Of a DNA stretch of 64,000 nt, positions 32,191 through 42,233 are shown in pieces. How positions within the stretch are numbered: the first letter of the stretch is position 1; the number at the start of each line of letters is the position of its first letter. Origin of the DNA: Paraphotobacterium marinum (GTDB lineage: Bacteria > Pseudomonadota > Gammaproteobacteria > Enterobacterales > Vibrionaceae); assembly GCF_002216855.1 (NCBI RefSeq), contig NZ_CP022355.1:186001-250000 (forward strand). Reading direction: 5' to 3'. Both the position numbers and the translations under genes were made by a program. The notes under the pieces are model-generated. The model searched no databases and was not told where the DNA came from. It saw nothing but the letters and a program-made list of their open reading frames with translations.

Positions 32191-33429
32191 ATGAAAGGAT
32201 TAAAGTTACCCCAGATTTCTATTTTTATATTGTCATTATCTTTTATTTCTTTTTTTTCTCATGCCTCTGAGACGTTAAGTTCGAAAAAGGTTACCTTAGA
32301 TGCATCCTCTCCAAATTTTGTGGGTATGGTTCCTAAACCTCCCAAGATTAATGCCTTTGGTTATATTCTGATGGATTACAACACGGGAGAAATTCTTGCC
32401 TCAAATAATGCTCATAAAAAGCTTCATCCAGCTAGTTTAACCAAAATTTTGACAAGTTACGTTATTGGTACTGAGCTGAAAAATGGAAATATTAAAAATG
32501 ATGATATTGTACAAATCACTGAAAATGCATGGGCAAAAAACTTCCCTGGCTCATCTAAAATGTTTCTAGCACCAAATCAAAAAGTAACAGTATCTGAGCT
32601 TAATCAAGGTATAATTATTCAATCTGGTAATGATGCATGCGTAGCATTAGCAGAGCACATTGCTGGAAGCCAATCAACCTTTGTAGATATGATGAATAAA
32701 CAGGCTCAAAAACTAGGAATGAAAAATAGTCATTTCTCAAATGTTGATGGACTTGATGCTCCCAATCTATATACAACTCCATATGATATGGCCATATTAT
32801 CAAAAGCACTTATTAAACATTTACCTGAGGAATATAAAATATACAGTGAAAAAAAGTTTACTTGGAATGGTATTACTCAACATAACAGGAATAGCTTACT
32901 CTGGGACAAATCATTAAATGTAGATGGTTTAAAGACTGGTCACACTGATGAAGCTGGTTATAGTCTTATAACATCTGCAACATCCTCACCCGAAGGAAAA
33001 GGTATGCGGTTAATTTCAGTCGTTATGGGTACTAAAAGTAAAAAAGAACGTGCGGCAGCAAACAGATCCCTTCTGCAATATGGATTTAGGTTTTTTAAAA
33101 CAGTTTCCCCTAAAAAAGCAGGAGAAATTATAACAACTAAAAAAGTATGGTTTGGAACATCTGATGAAATAAAAATCGGATCATTAACAAATACATACGT
33201 AACAATCCCGAGTTCCCAAGTTAAAAACTTAAAGGCTAAAATAATAATTGATAAAAAATTAGAGGCTCCTATAAATAAAAACCAAGTTGTTGGCGAAATT
33301 TTCTATGAGTTGAAGGGAGAAAAGCTCAAAAGTTATCCTTTAGTTGCATTAACATCATCTCAAGAAGCTGGTTTTTTTAGTAAAATATTTGATTACATAA
33401 GCCTCGCTATCCATAATCTTTTTAGTTAG
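32191..33429 (+). CDS. dacA: D-alanyl-D-alanine carboxypeptidase (PBP5/6 type)
   Basis: DacA trims the terminal D-Ala from peptidoglycan stem peptides in the periplasm. The 412 residues have a signal peptide (ending near SHAS), active-site SxxK in PASLTKILTSY (near residue 82), SGN in IQSGNDACVALAEH (near 145) and KTG in GLKTGHTDEAGYS (near 248). A C-terminal beta domain is followed by an amphipathic anchoring helix (FDYISLAIHNLF). It follows mrdB without rlpA, which stands between them in E. coli. Confidence 0.96.
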   Translation: MKGLKLPQISIFILSLSFISFFSHASETLSSKKVTLDASSPNFVGMVPKPPKINAFGYILMDYNTGEILASNNAHKKLHPASLTKILTSYVIGTELKNGNIKNDDIVQITENAWAKNFPGSSKMFLAPNQKVTVSELNQGIIIQSGNDACVALAEHIAGSQSTFVDMMNKQAQKLGMKNSHFSNVDGLDAPNLYTTPYDMAILSKALIKHLPEEYKIYSEKKFTWNGITQHNRNSLLWDKSLNVDGLKTGHTDEAGYSLITSATSSPEGKGMRLISVVMGTKSKKERAAANRSLLQYGFRFFKTVSPKKAGEIITTKKVWFGTSDEIKIGSLTNTYVTIPSSQVKNLKAKIIIDKKLEAPINKNQVVGEIFYELKGEKLKSYPLVALTSSQEAGFFSKIFDYISLAIHNLFS

Positions 33430-33493
33430 AATAACTTTTAATTAATACCTCTTATGAGGTATAATTAAGTAATTTAATTAACAATAGAATATT

Positions 33494-33763
33494 ATGAAGT
33501 CGCTTGAAAAACTGAACGAATTACTTGAGTTCCCCTGTAACTTTACATTTAAAGTTGTTGGCGAAGCAAAGCCTGAACTCGCCGATGAGGTTTTAACCGT
33601 CGTCCAAAAGAACCTGCCCGGGGATTATGTTCCTAAAATAAAAAAGAGTAAAAATGGTAATTTTCACTCTGTTTCAATTACTTGTTACGTTCAAAACATA
33701 AGCCAAGTGGAAACACTTTATAAAGAACTTAGTGAAATTGAAATCGTAAAAATGGTTTTGTAG
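33494..33763 (+). CDS. ybeD: YbeD, DUF493 family protein
   Basis: An 89-residue protein of the UPF0250/DUF493 family, with [16 protein letters not shown] at the N-terminus and the ferredoxin-like fold implied by the family. The function is not established. It is encoded between dacA and lipB in nearly all gammaproteobacteria, as here. Confidence 0.94.
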   Translation: MKSLEKLNELLEFPCNFTFKVVGEAKPELADEVLTVVQKNLPGDYVPKIKKSKNGNFHSVSITCYVQNISQVETLYKELSEIEIVKMVL

Positions 33764-33776
33764 GTCGGAAATAAAC

Positions 33777-34415
33777 TTGAAAAATAATATAAATATAAGA
33801 AAAATGGGTACAGTTGGATACTCTGAAACTTATCAAGAAATGTTTGATTACACTGCTTCAAGGCAAAAAAGTTCTGATGATGAGTTGTGGGTTTTAGAAC
33901 ATGCTCCTGTTTACACACAAGGGCAAGCAGGAAAAGAAAAGCATATTTTAAAGCGAAACCATATTCCTATTATCAAAACCGATAGAGGTGGACAGATTAC
34001 TTATCATGGTCCAGGACAGCTGATAGTTTATATTTTAATTGATATTAAAAGAAGAGGCATAGGTATAAGACAATTAGTTGATAAAATTGAAAATTCAGTT
34101 ATAAAATTATTAGCTAATATGAGTATAAGTGCCTATTCAAAGAAAGATGCCCCTGGTGTTTATGTAGATAATCAAAAAATTTGCTCGCTGGGCTTAAAAA
34201 TAAAAAAAGGATGTTCTTTTCACGGTTTAGCTCTCAATTATGATATGGACTTATCACCATTTGATAACATAAATCCATGTGGTTTTAGCGGGATGAAGAT
34301 GACTAATATAAGTAAACACATACCTGTTAACGAAAAAACAAAAGAAGAAATCATTAACAATTTAATAAATAATTTAATTTTAGAAATTAATAACCATAAA
34401 GTTATTACCAATTAA
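33777..34415 (+). CDS. lipB: Octanoyl-[ACP]:protein N-octanoyltransferase
   Basis: LipB transfers octanoate from acyl carrier protein to the lipoyl domains of dehydrogenase complexes. The 212 residues contain [28 protein letters not shown], and the active-site stretch [12 protein letters not shown] with the acyl-accepting Cys; the partner Lys is in [11 protein letters not shown]. The start is TTG at 33777 after GGTCGGA. It precedes lipA by 20 bases, and together they complete de novo lipoate attachment. Confidence 0.95.
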   Translation: MKNNINIRKMGTVGYSETYQEMFDYTASRQKSSDDELWVLEHAPVYTQGQAGKEKHILKRNHIPIIKTDRGGQITYHGPGQLIVYILIDIKRRGIGIRQLVDKIENSVIKLLANMSISAYSKKDAPGVYVDNQKICSLGLKIKKGCSFHGLALNYDMDLSPFDNINPCGFSGMKMTNISKHIPVNEKTKEEIINNLINNLILEINNHKVITN

Positions 34416-34435
34416 ACTGGAGTTGGATTCAAACA

Positions 34436-35410
34436 ATGAGTAAACCAATAAATATCGAGCCTGGGATTAAGTATAGAGATGCTGATAAAATGGCCCTTAT
34501 CCCAACTAAAAATATAACTGAATTTAACTCAGGAAATGAAGATATCTTGAGAAAGCCTGAGTGGATGAAAATTAAACTTCCACCCGATAGCTCTAGAATT
34601 AAACAAATAAAACAAGCATTACGTGATAATAACTTAAACTCTGTATGCGAAGAAGCCTCTTGTCCTAATCTAGCAGAATGTTTCAACCATGGAACCGCGA
34701 CATTTATGATTCTGGGTGCAATTTGTACTCGTAGATGTCCATTCTGTGACGTGGCTCACGGAAAACCACTTGCTCCAGATAATGATGAACCTAAACACTT
34801 AGCAAAAGCAATCAAGGATATGAAGCTGAAATATGTTGTAATTACTTCAGTAGACCGTGATGACTTAAGAGATGGCGGTTCAGAACACTTTTCAAAGTGT
34901 ATAAGTCAAATAAGAACTGAAAATCCAAATATTCAAATTGAAACTCTTGTTCCTGATTTTAAAGGCAGAATGGAAGTAGCACTTGATAATTTGAGACTTA
35001 ATCCACCCGATGTATTTAATCATAATCTTGAAACAGCGCCTAGACTTTATAAAATGGCTAGACCAAGTGCTAATTATTCATGGTCTTTGAAGCTTTTAAA
35101 AAAATTCAAAGAAGAACACCCTACTATCCCTACTAAATCAGGATTAATGATGGGTTTAGGTGAAACTAATGATGAGATAAAAGAAGTTATTCGGGATTTA
35201 AGGGCGCATGATGTAACAATGCTAACGTTATGTCAATATTTAGCCCCAAGCAAGCATCATTTGCCTGTAAAAAGATATGTGACACCAACAGAGTTTAAAG
35301 AACTAAAAGAGTTTGCTCTTGAGTTGGGATTCACTCATGTTGCATCAGGTCCTTTTGTTCGCTCTTCTTATCATGCAGATCTTCAAGCTAAAGGAGAAGA
35401 GGTCTCTTAA
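34436..35410 (+). CDS. lipA: Lipoyl synthase
   Basis: LipA inserts two sulfurs into protein-bound octanoyl chains by radical SAM chemistry. The 324 residues carry the auxiliary cluster motif [12 protein letters not shown], the radical SAM motif CTRRCPFC, and the RSSY cluster ligand in VRSSYHAD near the C-terminus. It closes the rightward block and is followed by a strong bidirectional terminator shared with convergent bamC. Confidence 0.98.
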   Translation: MSKPINIEPGIKYRDADKMALIPTKNITEFNSGNEDILRKPEWMKIKLPPDSSRIKQIKQALRDNNLNSVCEEASCPNLAECFNHGTATFMILGAICTRRCPFCDVAHGKPLAPDNDEPKHLAKAIKDMKLKYVVITSVDRDDLRDGGSEHFSKCISQIRTENPNIQIETLVPDFKGRMEVALDNLRLNPPDVFNHNLETAPRLYKMARPSANYSWSLKLLKKFKEEHPTIPTKSGLMMGLGETNDEIKEVIRDLRAHDVTMLTLCQYLAPSKHHLPVKRYVTPTEFKELKEFALELGFTHVASGPFVRSSYHADLQAKGEEVS

Positions 35411-35448
35411 TAACCTAAAAATTATCATCTACGTTAAAAACATTAAAC

Positions 35449-35481
35449 AAAAAAGCTTATTTTTAAAAATAAGCTTTTTTT
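35449..35481. terminator. Bidirectional terminator between lipA and bamC
   Basis: A perfect 32-base palindrome (arms 35449-35464 and 35465-35480) centred on AGCTTATTTTTAAAAATAAG, with six A on one side and seven T on the other. It serves both directions. The bamC stop codon lies inside it at 35463-35465. Confidence 0.85.
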
Positions 35482-36452
35482 AGAGCATCATAGAAAGATT
35501 TAAATTCCCTTGCATTTACTGGTCTATTTTTCTCATTAGTTAAATATAATGAGGTCTGATTACCTGATTGACCTAACTGGATGATATAATTACCCTCATC
35601 TAAATCAATTTTTGAAAGTGGTTTATTTTCATCTTTCTCGTATTGAGTTGATATCTTACCTTCAGATTGGTTAATCACATTAACCTGAAAGCCCAATTGG
35701 TTTAAGGCATATGGTAATGAAGAAATGAAATCATCGTAGCTCATATTAGCAATAATAACTTCTTGCAATTGATCAGTATTGGCATCTACTAATTTAAGAT
35801 TAACTGAACTTTTTTGAGATTGCATTTTAATATCTTTTGTTTGGTTTTGATTAGATTGATAATAATAAAGCAACTCATTAATTAAGTTATTAAAAACTCT
35901 ATCTTTTTCTAACTTATAAGATATATTTTGATTGGTTCTTTGATTATAAAATGTATTTTTTATTTTTACCCTATTTCCCTCACTTGTTAGGCTATACGCT
36001 GTAATGATGTTCAAATCATCTACATCTGATGAGTTTATAGGAAATTTATTTGTTTGAATAAAAAGCTTATTATTTTGGATTAGTTGTATATCTTTTGACT
36101 TAAAGTAAATACGAGATCTTTGCATAAAATACTCAGCTTGTTTGATCGATTCAAACTGAATATTCACTAAATTTCCTTCCTTGGAGACGTTCATTTTAGT
36201 TGGATCAAATATTATAGACGTCGGAGCTCTTAAGTCGACATTATTACCGATTTGCCCTTGATACTTACTATTGGGCACATCAAATGTGTTGTCAACAAAT
36301 TGTTGAGTACCTGGCAAAAATTTCATCTGTTTTAGTTCAGTTGAATTTTTGTAACCAAACCCATAATGAGCTTCCCTCAAATCTTTACCAGACGAACACC
36401 CAGTCAATATAATAACAAAAGATATAAGACTTAATTTTTTATAATTTTCCAT
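35463..36452 (-). CDS. bamC: Outer-membrane assembly lipoprotein BamC
   Basis: BamC is an accessory lipoprotein of the beta-barrel assembly machine. The 329 residues start with a signal peptide and lipobox ILTGCSSG (Cys near residue 19). An unstructured N-terminal segment then matches the BamD-binding part of the family (LPGTQQFVDN, VDLRAPTSI), followed by two helix-grip domains. The protein is moderately diverged; the pairing with dapA, as in E. coli, supports it. Ten bases separate it from dapA. Confidence 0.92.
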   Translation of the reverse strand: MENYKKLSLISFVIILTGCSSGKDLREAHYGFGYKNSTELKQMKFLPGTQQFVDNTFDVPNSKYQGQIGNNVDLRAPTSIIFDPTKMNVSKEGNLVNIQFESIKQAEYFMQRSRIYFKSKDIQLIQNNKLFIQTNKFPINSSDVDDLNIITAYSLTSEGNRVKIKNTFYNQRTNQNISYKLEKDRVFNNLINELLYYYQSNQNQTKDIKMQSQKSSVNLKLVDANTDQLQEVIIANMSYDDFISSLPYALNQLGFQVNVINQSEGKISTQYEKDENKPLSKIDLDEGNYIIQLGQSGNQTSLYLTNEKNRPVNAREFKSFYDALKKAYF

Positions 36453-36462
36453 TTAATTACCA

Positions 36463-37347
36463 TTATAAAGGTTCAATATTAGCTAATTTTAGAGAATTTA
36501 ATACGACACTTTCATATTTTTTTTCTAAAGGGAGTAATGGGTATCTCAAGCTATTAGAAGATATAAGATTAAGATATTTTAGACACCATTTTACAGGAAT
36601 TGGATTTGACTCTATAAATAAGTTTTTATGAAGATCGATTAAATCATCATTAATTCTATTTGCCTCTTCAACACGATTTTTTAATGCTAAATGAACAAGC
36701 TCTGACATTTGTTTTGCCGCTACATTGGCTGTAACAGAAATCACTCCATGCCCTCCTCCTTTAATAAATTCTAAACCAGTTGCATCATCTCCACTAATTA
36801 ATGAGAAGTTTTCATCTAAACAATCTTTTAACTCTTTCAACCGACTGAGATCGCCTGTCGCACATTTTATACCAACAATATTATCAATTTTGCTTAATTC
36901 ATGTACCGTTTTTGGCAAAAGATCTACTCCAGTTCTTGACGGAACATTATACAATATCTGAGGTAAATCGGTGTTGTCTGCAATTGCTTTAAAGTGTTCA
37001 AAAAGACCTCTCTGGGGAGGTTTATTATAATATGGCGTAACAGTGAGGCACCCAACAACTCCTGAATCAGAAAAAGCTTTCGTATATTCAATCGCTTCGG
37101 CTGTGGAATTAGAGCCGGTTCCAGCAATAACTGGAATTTTATCTTTAGCTAAATCACAAATTTTTAAGACAGTATCTATATGCTCTTTAGTTGTTAAGGT
37201 GCAAGGTTCTCCTGTAGTCCCTAAAGCAACTATATAGTCTGTTTTAGATTCCACATGATAGTCAATTAATTTAGTAATACTTTGCCAATCAATTGAACCT
37301 TTTTCATCAAAAGGTGTAACTAAGGCAACCATACTTCCTGAAAACAT
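36463..37347 (-). CDS. dapA: 4-hydroxy-tetrahydrodipicolinate synthase
   Basis: DapA condenses pyruvate with aspartate semialdehyde, the branch point to diaminopimelate and lysine. The 294 residues match the family (292). The Schiff-base lysine is in IVGIKCATGDLSRL, the proton-relay tyrosine in ILYNVPSRTG, and GTTGEPCTL is the substrate loop. The ribosome site is GGAG seven bases before the ATG. Retention fits the need for diaminopimelate in the cell wall even if other amino acid pathways were lost. It is divergent from gcvR. Confidence 0.97.
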   Translation of the reverse strand: MFSGSMVALVTPFDEKGSIDWQSITKLIDYHVESKTDYIVALGTTGEPCTLTTKEHIDTVLKICDLAKDKIPVIAGTGSNSTAEAIEYTKAFSDSGVVGCLTVTPYYNKPPQRGLFEHFKAIADNTDLPQILYNVPSRTGVDLLPKTVHELSKIDNIVGIKCATGDLSRLKELKDCLDENFSLISGDDATGLEFIKGGGHGVISVTANVAAKQMSELVHLALKNRVEEANRINDDLIDLHKNLFIESNPIPVKWCLKYLNLISSNSLRYPLLPLEKKYESVVLNSLKLANIEPL

Positions 37348-37499
37348 TTTTTACTCCTATAGTTTAGATGTATTAATGTTACTTTTGTGTCGCATTAATT
37401 ACAAGTGTTTCAATATGACATTAAATAATTTTAAATTACAATCTATAAAAATTGTCAATATTATGTTATATAGTTTATGATACTTTTTGTTTTTTTGAA

Positions 37500-38033
37500 A
37501 TGATGAATAATTATCTAATAATAAATTTAATTGGAAAAGATCAAATTGGAATTGCAAACCAAATAATTGAATTTATAACAAATTCAGGATGTAACATAAT
37601 TGATAGCAATATCAATATTTTTGGTGAGCAGTTCACTGCCACTTTTTTTGTTTATTCTAATTCAATAAATATTTTGAAGCTTGAAAACAATTTACCTTTA
37701 AAAGCTCAGTCTCTTAATTTGCTGAGTGTAACAAAAATCACAAAAAATCATTTAGATATTGCTAATCAAAAATATAAATACCTCATCCAAGTCCCAGATT
37801 CGATTGGAATTATAAAGAATATAATTTCATTATTTAAAAACCATAAAATAAATATACAGTCCTTAAATACAAAATTAAAAGATGTTAACTCGACTAACTT
37901 TCTTTGTATAGAAATAATAGTACGTTCCAATAATATGATAACTTTAAATAATTTAAAAAAAGAATTAGAGATTATATGTTCAAAATTATCCGCTTCTTTA
38001 AATACTTATGTTATAAACGATGAAGAAACTTAA
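37500..38033 (+). CDS. gcvR: GcvR-like ACT-domain regulator
   Basis: A 177-residue protein with two ACT domains: one from about residue 4 (LIINLIGKDQIGIANQI) and a second from about residue 95 (LIQVPDSIGIIKNIISL). In E. coli GcvR binds GcvA and represses the glycine cleavage operon when glycine is scarce. It is divergent from dapA and upstream of bcp, as in E. coli. ATG codons at 37500 and 37503 are both possible; the frame further upstream is not coding-like. Confidence 0.85.
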   Translation: MMNNYLIINLIGKDQIGIANQIIEFITNSGCNIIDSNINIFGEQFTATFFVYSNSINILKLENNLPLKAQSLNLLSVTKITKNHLDIANQKYKYLIQVPDSIGIIKNIISLFKNHKINIQSLNTKLKDVNSTNFLCIEIIVRSNNMITLNNLKKELEIICSKLSASLNTYVINDEET

Positions 38034-38131
38034 TTTAACACTTAAATCATTTTAATTATTAACTTAGTTAAGTTAAACGATAATTTTAACATTAATAAAT
38101 ACAAAACCAATAATTAATAGGAAATAATAAT

Positions 38132-38590
38132 ATGATGATAGATCAATTGGCACCTGACTTTACTCTATATGATCAAGATAACCAATCACATACTCTTTCA
38201 AGCTACAAAGGTAAAAATGTACTTCTATACTTTTATCCTAGAGCTTCGACGCCGGGCTGCACTGTTCAAGCTCAAGGATTAAGAGATATCAACAAAGAGC
38301 TTGAAAAAAATAATGTTATTGTTTTAGGAATAAGCCCTGACACGCCGAAAAGGCTTAAAAATTTTTCGGAAAAACAACAATTAAACTTTACTCTCTTATC
38401 AGACATAGACCATTCTGTTTGCGAACTATATAATGTTTGGCAGCTAAAAAAATTTATGGGAAAAGAAAGTATGGGGGTAGTTAGAACTACTTTCTTTATT
38501 GATACATCAGGTAAAATAACTCATATATTTGATCAATTTAAAACCAAAGATCACCATGAAGTTGTTCTTAATTATTTAAATAAAAAATAG
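38132..38590 (+). CDS. bcp: Thioredoxin-dependent peroxiredoxin Bcp
   Basis: Bcp reduces peroxides in the cytoplasm. The 152 residues have the peroxidatic cysteine in the motif RASTPGCTVQAQGL. In E. coli the resolving cysteine follows five residues later (CTVQAC), but here that position is Gln, so the enzyme would work as a one-Cys type or use a different thiol. A second conserved Cys occurs in HSVCELYNVW. The ATG is doubled (MMIDQL). Confidence 0.94.
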   Translation: MMIDQLAPDFTLYDQDNQSHTLSSYKGKNVLLYFYPRASTPGCTVQAQGLRDINKELEKNNVIVLGISPDTPKRLKNFSEKQQLNFTLLSDIDHSVCELYNVWQLKKFMGKESMGVVRTTFFIDTSGKITHIFDQFKTKDHHEVVLNYLNKK

Positions 38591-38614
38591 ATACATACAC
38601 TTCAAGTGGGATCG

Positions 38615-38646
38615 TCTATAAACTTTTCTTTTTGAGAAAGTTTATA
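38615..38646. other. Inverted repeat between bcp and perM
   Basis: TCTATAAACTTT and its complement AAAGTTTATAGA form a 12-bp stem, with short extra pairing interrupted by one bulged T. It lies 25 bases after bcp and 18 bases before the convergent perM stop. There is no U tract in either direction, so it is either a poor bidirectional terminator or an mRNA-end stabilising hairpin. Confidence 0.45.
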
Positions 38647-38663
38647 GATACGCTAACCTCGAG

Positions 38664-39713
38664 TTATGATTCAGGAAGAAGCCCATTAATAACTGCCTTA
38701 ATAAAAGTTGCCAAGGGGATGGCAAAAAATACCCCTAAGACTCCCCAGATCCCTCCAAAAACTAAAATCGATAAAATAATAATGATTGGGTGAAGACTTA
38801 CTGCCTCTGAAAATAAAAGAGGGACGAGAACATTCCCATCAAGGATTTGTATGATTAAGTATATAGAAATCAACCACCAAAAATCATGACTTAAGCCAAA
38901 CTGGGCTAATGCTATCATTATTATAGGTATAGTAATGGCAACAGCGCCAACATAAGGAATCAAAACTGAAAAGCCAACACCTAAAGCTAGTACAATCGAG
39001 TAATTTAATCCCATGATAGCAAACAACATATAAGAAACGAAACCAACAATTAAAATTTCAATCAGCTTTCCAATCAAGTAATTTTTAATTTGTTTCAATG
39101 TTTCATGTTTAACTCGAATTAAAACGCTCCTTTTTTTAGGGAGAGCTCTGTTTACAACAGATAATACATACACTTTATCTTTCAATAAATAAAACATCAA
39201 AAGAGGCACTAAAATAGAATATATCAATATGGTAACGACACTTAGCAATGAGTTTAATGAAACCTTAATTAAACTTTCGCTTAATGATAATAATTTATTT
39301 TCAAAATATTGAATAATAGCTTCTATATGATTGAAACTTACAATGTTAGGGTATTGATTTGGAATATCGAATAAATATTTTTGCATTCTAGTCAAAATAG
39401 ATGGAAAATCACCAATAAGCTTCATAACTTGATTCCACATCAATGGAAATAAATATAAAATGAATAAAACAACTAACGAAAATGATAGAGATAAAACAAT
39501 TGTTACGGCATAGCTTCTCTTCACTTTTAATGATTCTAAGAGGTTGACTGGGACATCTAATAAAAAAGATAAGATCACAGCTACAAAAAAAGGTAATAAA
39601 TATCCACCCAGATAAAAGACACCTAGACTAATTACTAGAAATGTGAAAATAAACCAAAAATTATTAGGTTCTAAAATATATTTTTTGTTCCATTCAACAA
39701 TGTTTTTAATCAT
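38664..39713 (-). CDS. perM: AI-2E family transporter PerM
   Basis: A 349-residue inner-membrane protein with about seven to eight hydrophobic segments and the AI-2E/UPF0118 pattern: an N-terminal hydrophobic pair, a long soluble loop (residues about 90-150), and a C-terminal region with GFSVLIPYVGAVAITIP and FGGIWGVLGVFFAIPLA. The family exports autoinducer-2 in some members and ions in others; the PerM substrate is unsettled. It lies near bcp as in E. coli, but the intervening bepA and arsC-like genes are absent. Confidence 0.88.
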   Translation of the reverse strand: MIKNIVEWNKKYILEPNNFWFIFTFLVISLGVFYLGGYLLPFFVAVILSFLLDVPVNLLESLKVKRSYAVTIVLSLSFSLVVLFILYLFPLMWNQVMKLIGDFPSILTRMQKYLFDIPNQYPNIVSFNHIEAIIQYFENKLLSLSESLIKVSLNSLLSVVTILIYSILVPLLMFYLLKDKVYVLSVVNRALPKKRSVLIRVKHETLKQIKNYLIGKLIEILIVGFVSYMLFAIMGLNYSIVLALGVGFSVLIPYVGAVAITIPIIMIALAQFGLSHDFWWLISIYLIIQILDGNVLVPLLFSEAVSLHPIIIILSILVFGGIWGVLGVFFAIPLATFIKAVINGLLPES

Positions 39714-39841
39714 TTTAAAATTTTTTGTTCGACTTTAATCTTATTTATATCATCAATAGTTTTTCATTACTTGATTTTTTATATAATATTGCTATTCGAA
39801 TCCATAAATTAATCACAATCTTAAAGTACAGGATAATACTG

Positions 39842-40420
39842 ATGAATAAAATACTTGTATTGTATTATAGTAAACACGGCAATACGCAAAATATAGCAAG
39901 ACAAATTGCAAGAGGGATTGAGTCAATTGAATCATGCGAAGCTATATTAAGAACTGTACCTGAAATTGATGCAAACAATGAAACAATCCCTCAAGATCCT
40001 AAAGTAACTCATGAAGATTTAAAAGAGTGTGTAGGTATGGCTATGGGTAGTCCAGTTCGATTTGGTAATATGGCTGCACCACTAAAACATTTTATAGATT
40101 CTACCTCTAAAGAATGGTTATCAGGAACTCTGGTTGATAAACCTGCTGTTGTTTTTACATCCTCTGCTTCTCTTCATGGAGGACAAGAAACTGTTCTCCA
40201 ATCAATGATGCTTCCATTACTTCATCATGGTATGGTTATTTTAGGCATTCCTTATACAGAGAAAGAATTAAGTTCTACAAGTAGCGGAGGAACCCCCTAT
40301 GGAGTCACTCATGTTGAAATAAATTCTAATAAAAATTTAACTGCTGAGGAGTCTAAACTTGGTTTTTTTATAGGTCAAAGAATAGCTAAATATTCTTTAG
40401 CGTTATTAAATCTTGATTAG
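39842..40420 (+). CDS. wrbA: WrbA-type NAD(P)H:quinone oxidoreductase
   Basis: A 192-residue flavodoxin-fold protein of the WrbA family: the FMN phosphate loop YYSKHGNTQNIA at residues 8-19, GMAMGSPVRFGNMAAPLKHF, and the C-terminal GGTPYGVTHVE. It would reduce quinones by two electrons, protecting against redox cycling. I chose the ATG at 39842, which has AGGA in front and begins MNKILVLYYS like the family. The gene converges on upp, overlapping its end by 35 bases. Whether it is the orthologue of E. coli wrbA or the Vibrio paralogue is open. Confidence 0.88.
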   Translation: MNKILVLYYSKHGNTQNIARQIARGIESIESCEAILRTVPEIDANNETIPQDPKVTHEDLKECVGMAMGSPVRFGNMAAPLKHFIDSTSKEWLSGTLVDKPAVVFTSSASLHGGQETVLQSMMLPLLHHGMVILGIPYTEKELSSTSSGGTPYGVTHVEINSNKNLTAEESKLGFFIGQRIAKYSLALLNLD

Positions 40421-41042
40421 TACCATAAATTTTATCTCCTACATCCCCAACACCTGGAAGCACATAACCAAACTCATTGAGTCTCTTGTCTATAACTCCA
40501 ACAAAAATCTTAACTTCTGGGTGATTTTTTTCAATAGCTTCCAACCCCTCAGGTGCAGCAATTATAGTAATAACCTTAATATTTTTACATCCCTTATCCT
40601 TTAATATATGTATAGCCTGAATTAAAGATCCTCCAGTAGCAATAACGGGATCTAAAATAAAGACGTCATCATTTTGTACTTGATCGTGAATTTGTTCAAA
40701 ATAACAGACTGGTTCTAAGGTTTCTTTGTTTCTTTTGATTCCCATCAAACCAACTTTTATCTGTGGCACTAATTCCTGAAAACCCTCAATCATGCCCAAG
40801 CCTGCTCTCAAAATAGCGATGACTGATAAATGATTATCTGCAGACAGAAACTCTTCTACTGAAACACCATTCCAAGTTTTTATTTCTTTTTTTTGTAAGA
40901 TCAAATCAGTGGTTGCTGGAATAGAAATTAAAACCGTCAATTCTCTTAATAAAGATTTAAAATCTTTCTGAGAAATTTTATCTTTTCTTAATTGAGATAT
41001 TTTATGTTTTATAAGTGGGTGGTTGCTTTCAATAATATTCAT
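40386..41042 (-). CDS. upp: Uracil phosphoribosyltransferase
   Basis: Upp salvages uracil to UMP using PRPP. The 218 residues have VIAILRAGLGMIEG, the PRPP-binding loop LDPVIATGGSLIQAI, and PGVGDVGDKIYGT near the C-terminus. It extends about ten residues past the E. coli end, through the overlap with wrbA. It is divergent from purM across 147 bases, the E. coli arrangement; uraA is missing. Confidence 0.96.
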   Translation of the reverse strand: MNIIESNHPLIKHKISQLRKDKISQKDFKSLLRELTVLISIPATTDLILQKKEIKTWNGVSVEEFLSADNHLSVIAILRAGLGMIEGFQELVPQIKVGLMGIKRNKETLEPVCYFEQIHDQVQNDDVFILDPVIATGGSLIQAIHILKDKGCKNIKVITIIAAPEGLEAIEKNHPEVKIFVGVIDKRLNEFGYVLPGVGDVGDKIYGTNQDLITLKNI

Positions 41043-41189
41043 TTCTTAATCACGTTTTCGAATAAATAGTATGTATTCATTACAGTATACTACATGAGAT
41101 ATTTAACAATGCAATCGTTTTCCTTTTACAAAATAAATGATAGAATAGCATTTTTATTAACACATAAATTATTGTTAGAGGTTTTGAAC

Positions 41190-42230
41190 GTGACTCAAAA
41201 AGTAAAACCAATGAATTATAAAGATGCTGGAGTTGATATTGATGCTGGTAATGAACTTGTTGAAAACATCAAACAAGTAGTCAAAAAAACTCATAGAAAA
41301 GAAGTAATGGGCAATATTGGAGGTTTTGGTGCTTTGTGTGAAATACCCTCATCATATAAGGAGCCTATTCTAGTATCTGGTACTGATGGTGTCGGAACAA
41401 AACTAAAACTTGCTATTGATACAAAAAAACATGATTCAATCGGTATTGATCTTGTAGCTATGTGTGTTAATGATTTAATTGTTCAAGGCGCAGAACCACT
41501 TTTTTTTCTAGACTATTATGCAACTGGTAAATTAAATGTCTCTCAAGCAACTGATGTAATTAAAGGGATTGCAAATGGATGCAATCAATCTAATTGTTCG
41601 TTAATTGGTGGTGAAACAGCTGAGATGCCTGGGTTGTATAATGTAGATGATTATGATTTGGCTGGTTTTTGTGTCGGAGTTGTTGAAAAGTCAAAAATTA
41701 TTGATGGTAGTCAAGTATCATCTGGTGATTCAATTATTGCATTAGGTTCAAGTGGCCCTCATTCTAATGGTTATTCGTTAATACGAAATATCATAGATAA
41801 AAACAAAATTGATTTAACTTCAAAAGTTTCTGGGGAAACTCTTGCTGATTTACTTTTAGCTCCAACAAAAATTTATGTAAAATCGATTCTAGAATTAATT
41901 TCAAAACTCAATGTTAAAGCTATTTCTCATATTACAGGAGGAGGCTTTTGGGAAAATATTCCAAGAATATTACCACAGAATAGTTCTGCAATAATAGATA
42001 AAAACTCTTGGAACTGGCCAACCATTTTTAAATGGATTCAAGAAAATGGTAATGTCACAGAAAATGAAATGTATAGGACTTTTAACTGTGGTGTTGGTAT
42101 GATCGTCGTCGTAGATAAAAACCAAAAAGATAAAGCCATCGAGATACTAAATTCACTAGGTGAAACTGCATGGGAAATTGGTTCTATTGCTCACAGATTA
42201 GAAAATGATGAGCAGGTAATTATTAAATAA
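41190..42230 (+). CDS. purM: Phosphoribosylformylglycinamidine cyclo-ligase
   Basis: PurM closes the imidazole ring to form AIR, step five of purine synthesis. From the GTG at 41190 it has 346 residues (345 in E. coli), starting [16 protein letters not shown]. The frame is open further upstream, but I chose the GTG because of AGAGG eight bases before it and the match to the family start. Conserved blocks include [25 protein letters not shown] and [13 protein letters not shown]. It is followed three bases later by purN. Confidence 0.96.
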   Translation: MTQKVKPMNYKDAGVDIDAGNELVENIKQVVKKTHRKEVMGNIGGFGALCEIPSSYKEPILVSGTDGVGTKLKLAIDTKKHDSIGIDLVAMCVNDLIVQGAEPLFFLDYYATGKLNVSQATDVIKGIANGCNQSNCSLIGGETAEMPGLYNVDDYDLAGFCVGVVEKSKIIDGSQVSSGDSIIALGSSGPHSNGYSLIRNIIDKNKIDLTSKVSGETLADLLLAPTKIYVKSILELISKLNVKAISHITGGGFWENIPRILPQNSSAIIDKNSWNWPTIFKWIQENGNVTENEMYRTFNCGVGMIVVVDKNQKDKAIEILNSLGETAWEIGSIAHRLENDEQVIIK

Positions 42231-42233
42231 CAA

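Noticed and set aside
33445-33462. Hairpin ATACCTC/GAGGTAT between dacA and ybeD as a terminator
   Set aside because: Seven-base stem with no U tract; too weak to call.
39725-39841. N-terminal extension of the WrbA-type protein
   Set aside because: The family begins at the ATG at 39842; upstream codons are intergenic in character.
41043-41095. Possible PurR operator (ACGTTTTCGA) upstream of purM
   Set aside because: Only one half of the palindrome resembles the PurR consensus; the other half does not match.
41094-41189. N-terminal extension of PurM
   Set aside because: No similarity to PurM; the GTG at 41190 has AGAGG and the normal start sequence.
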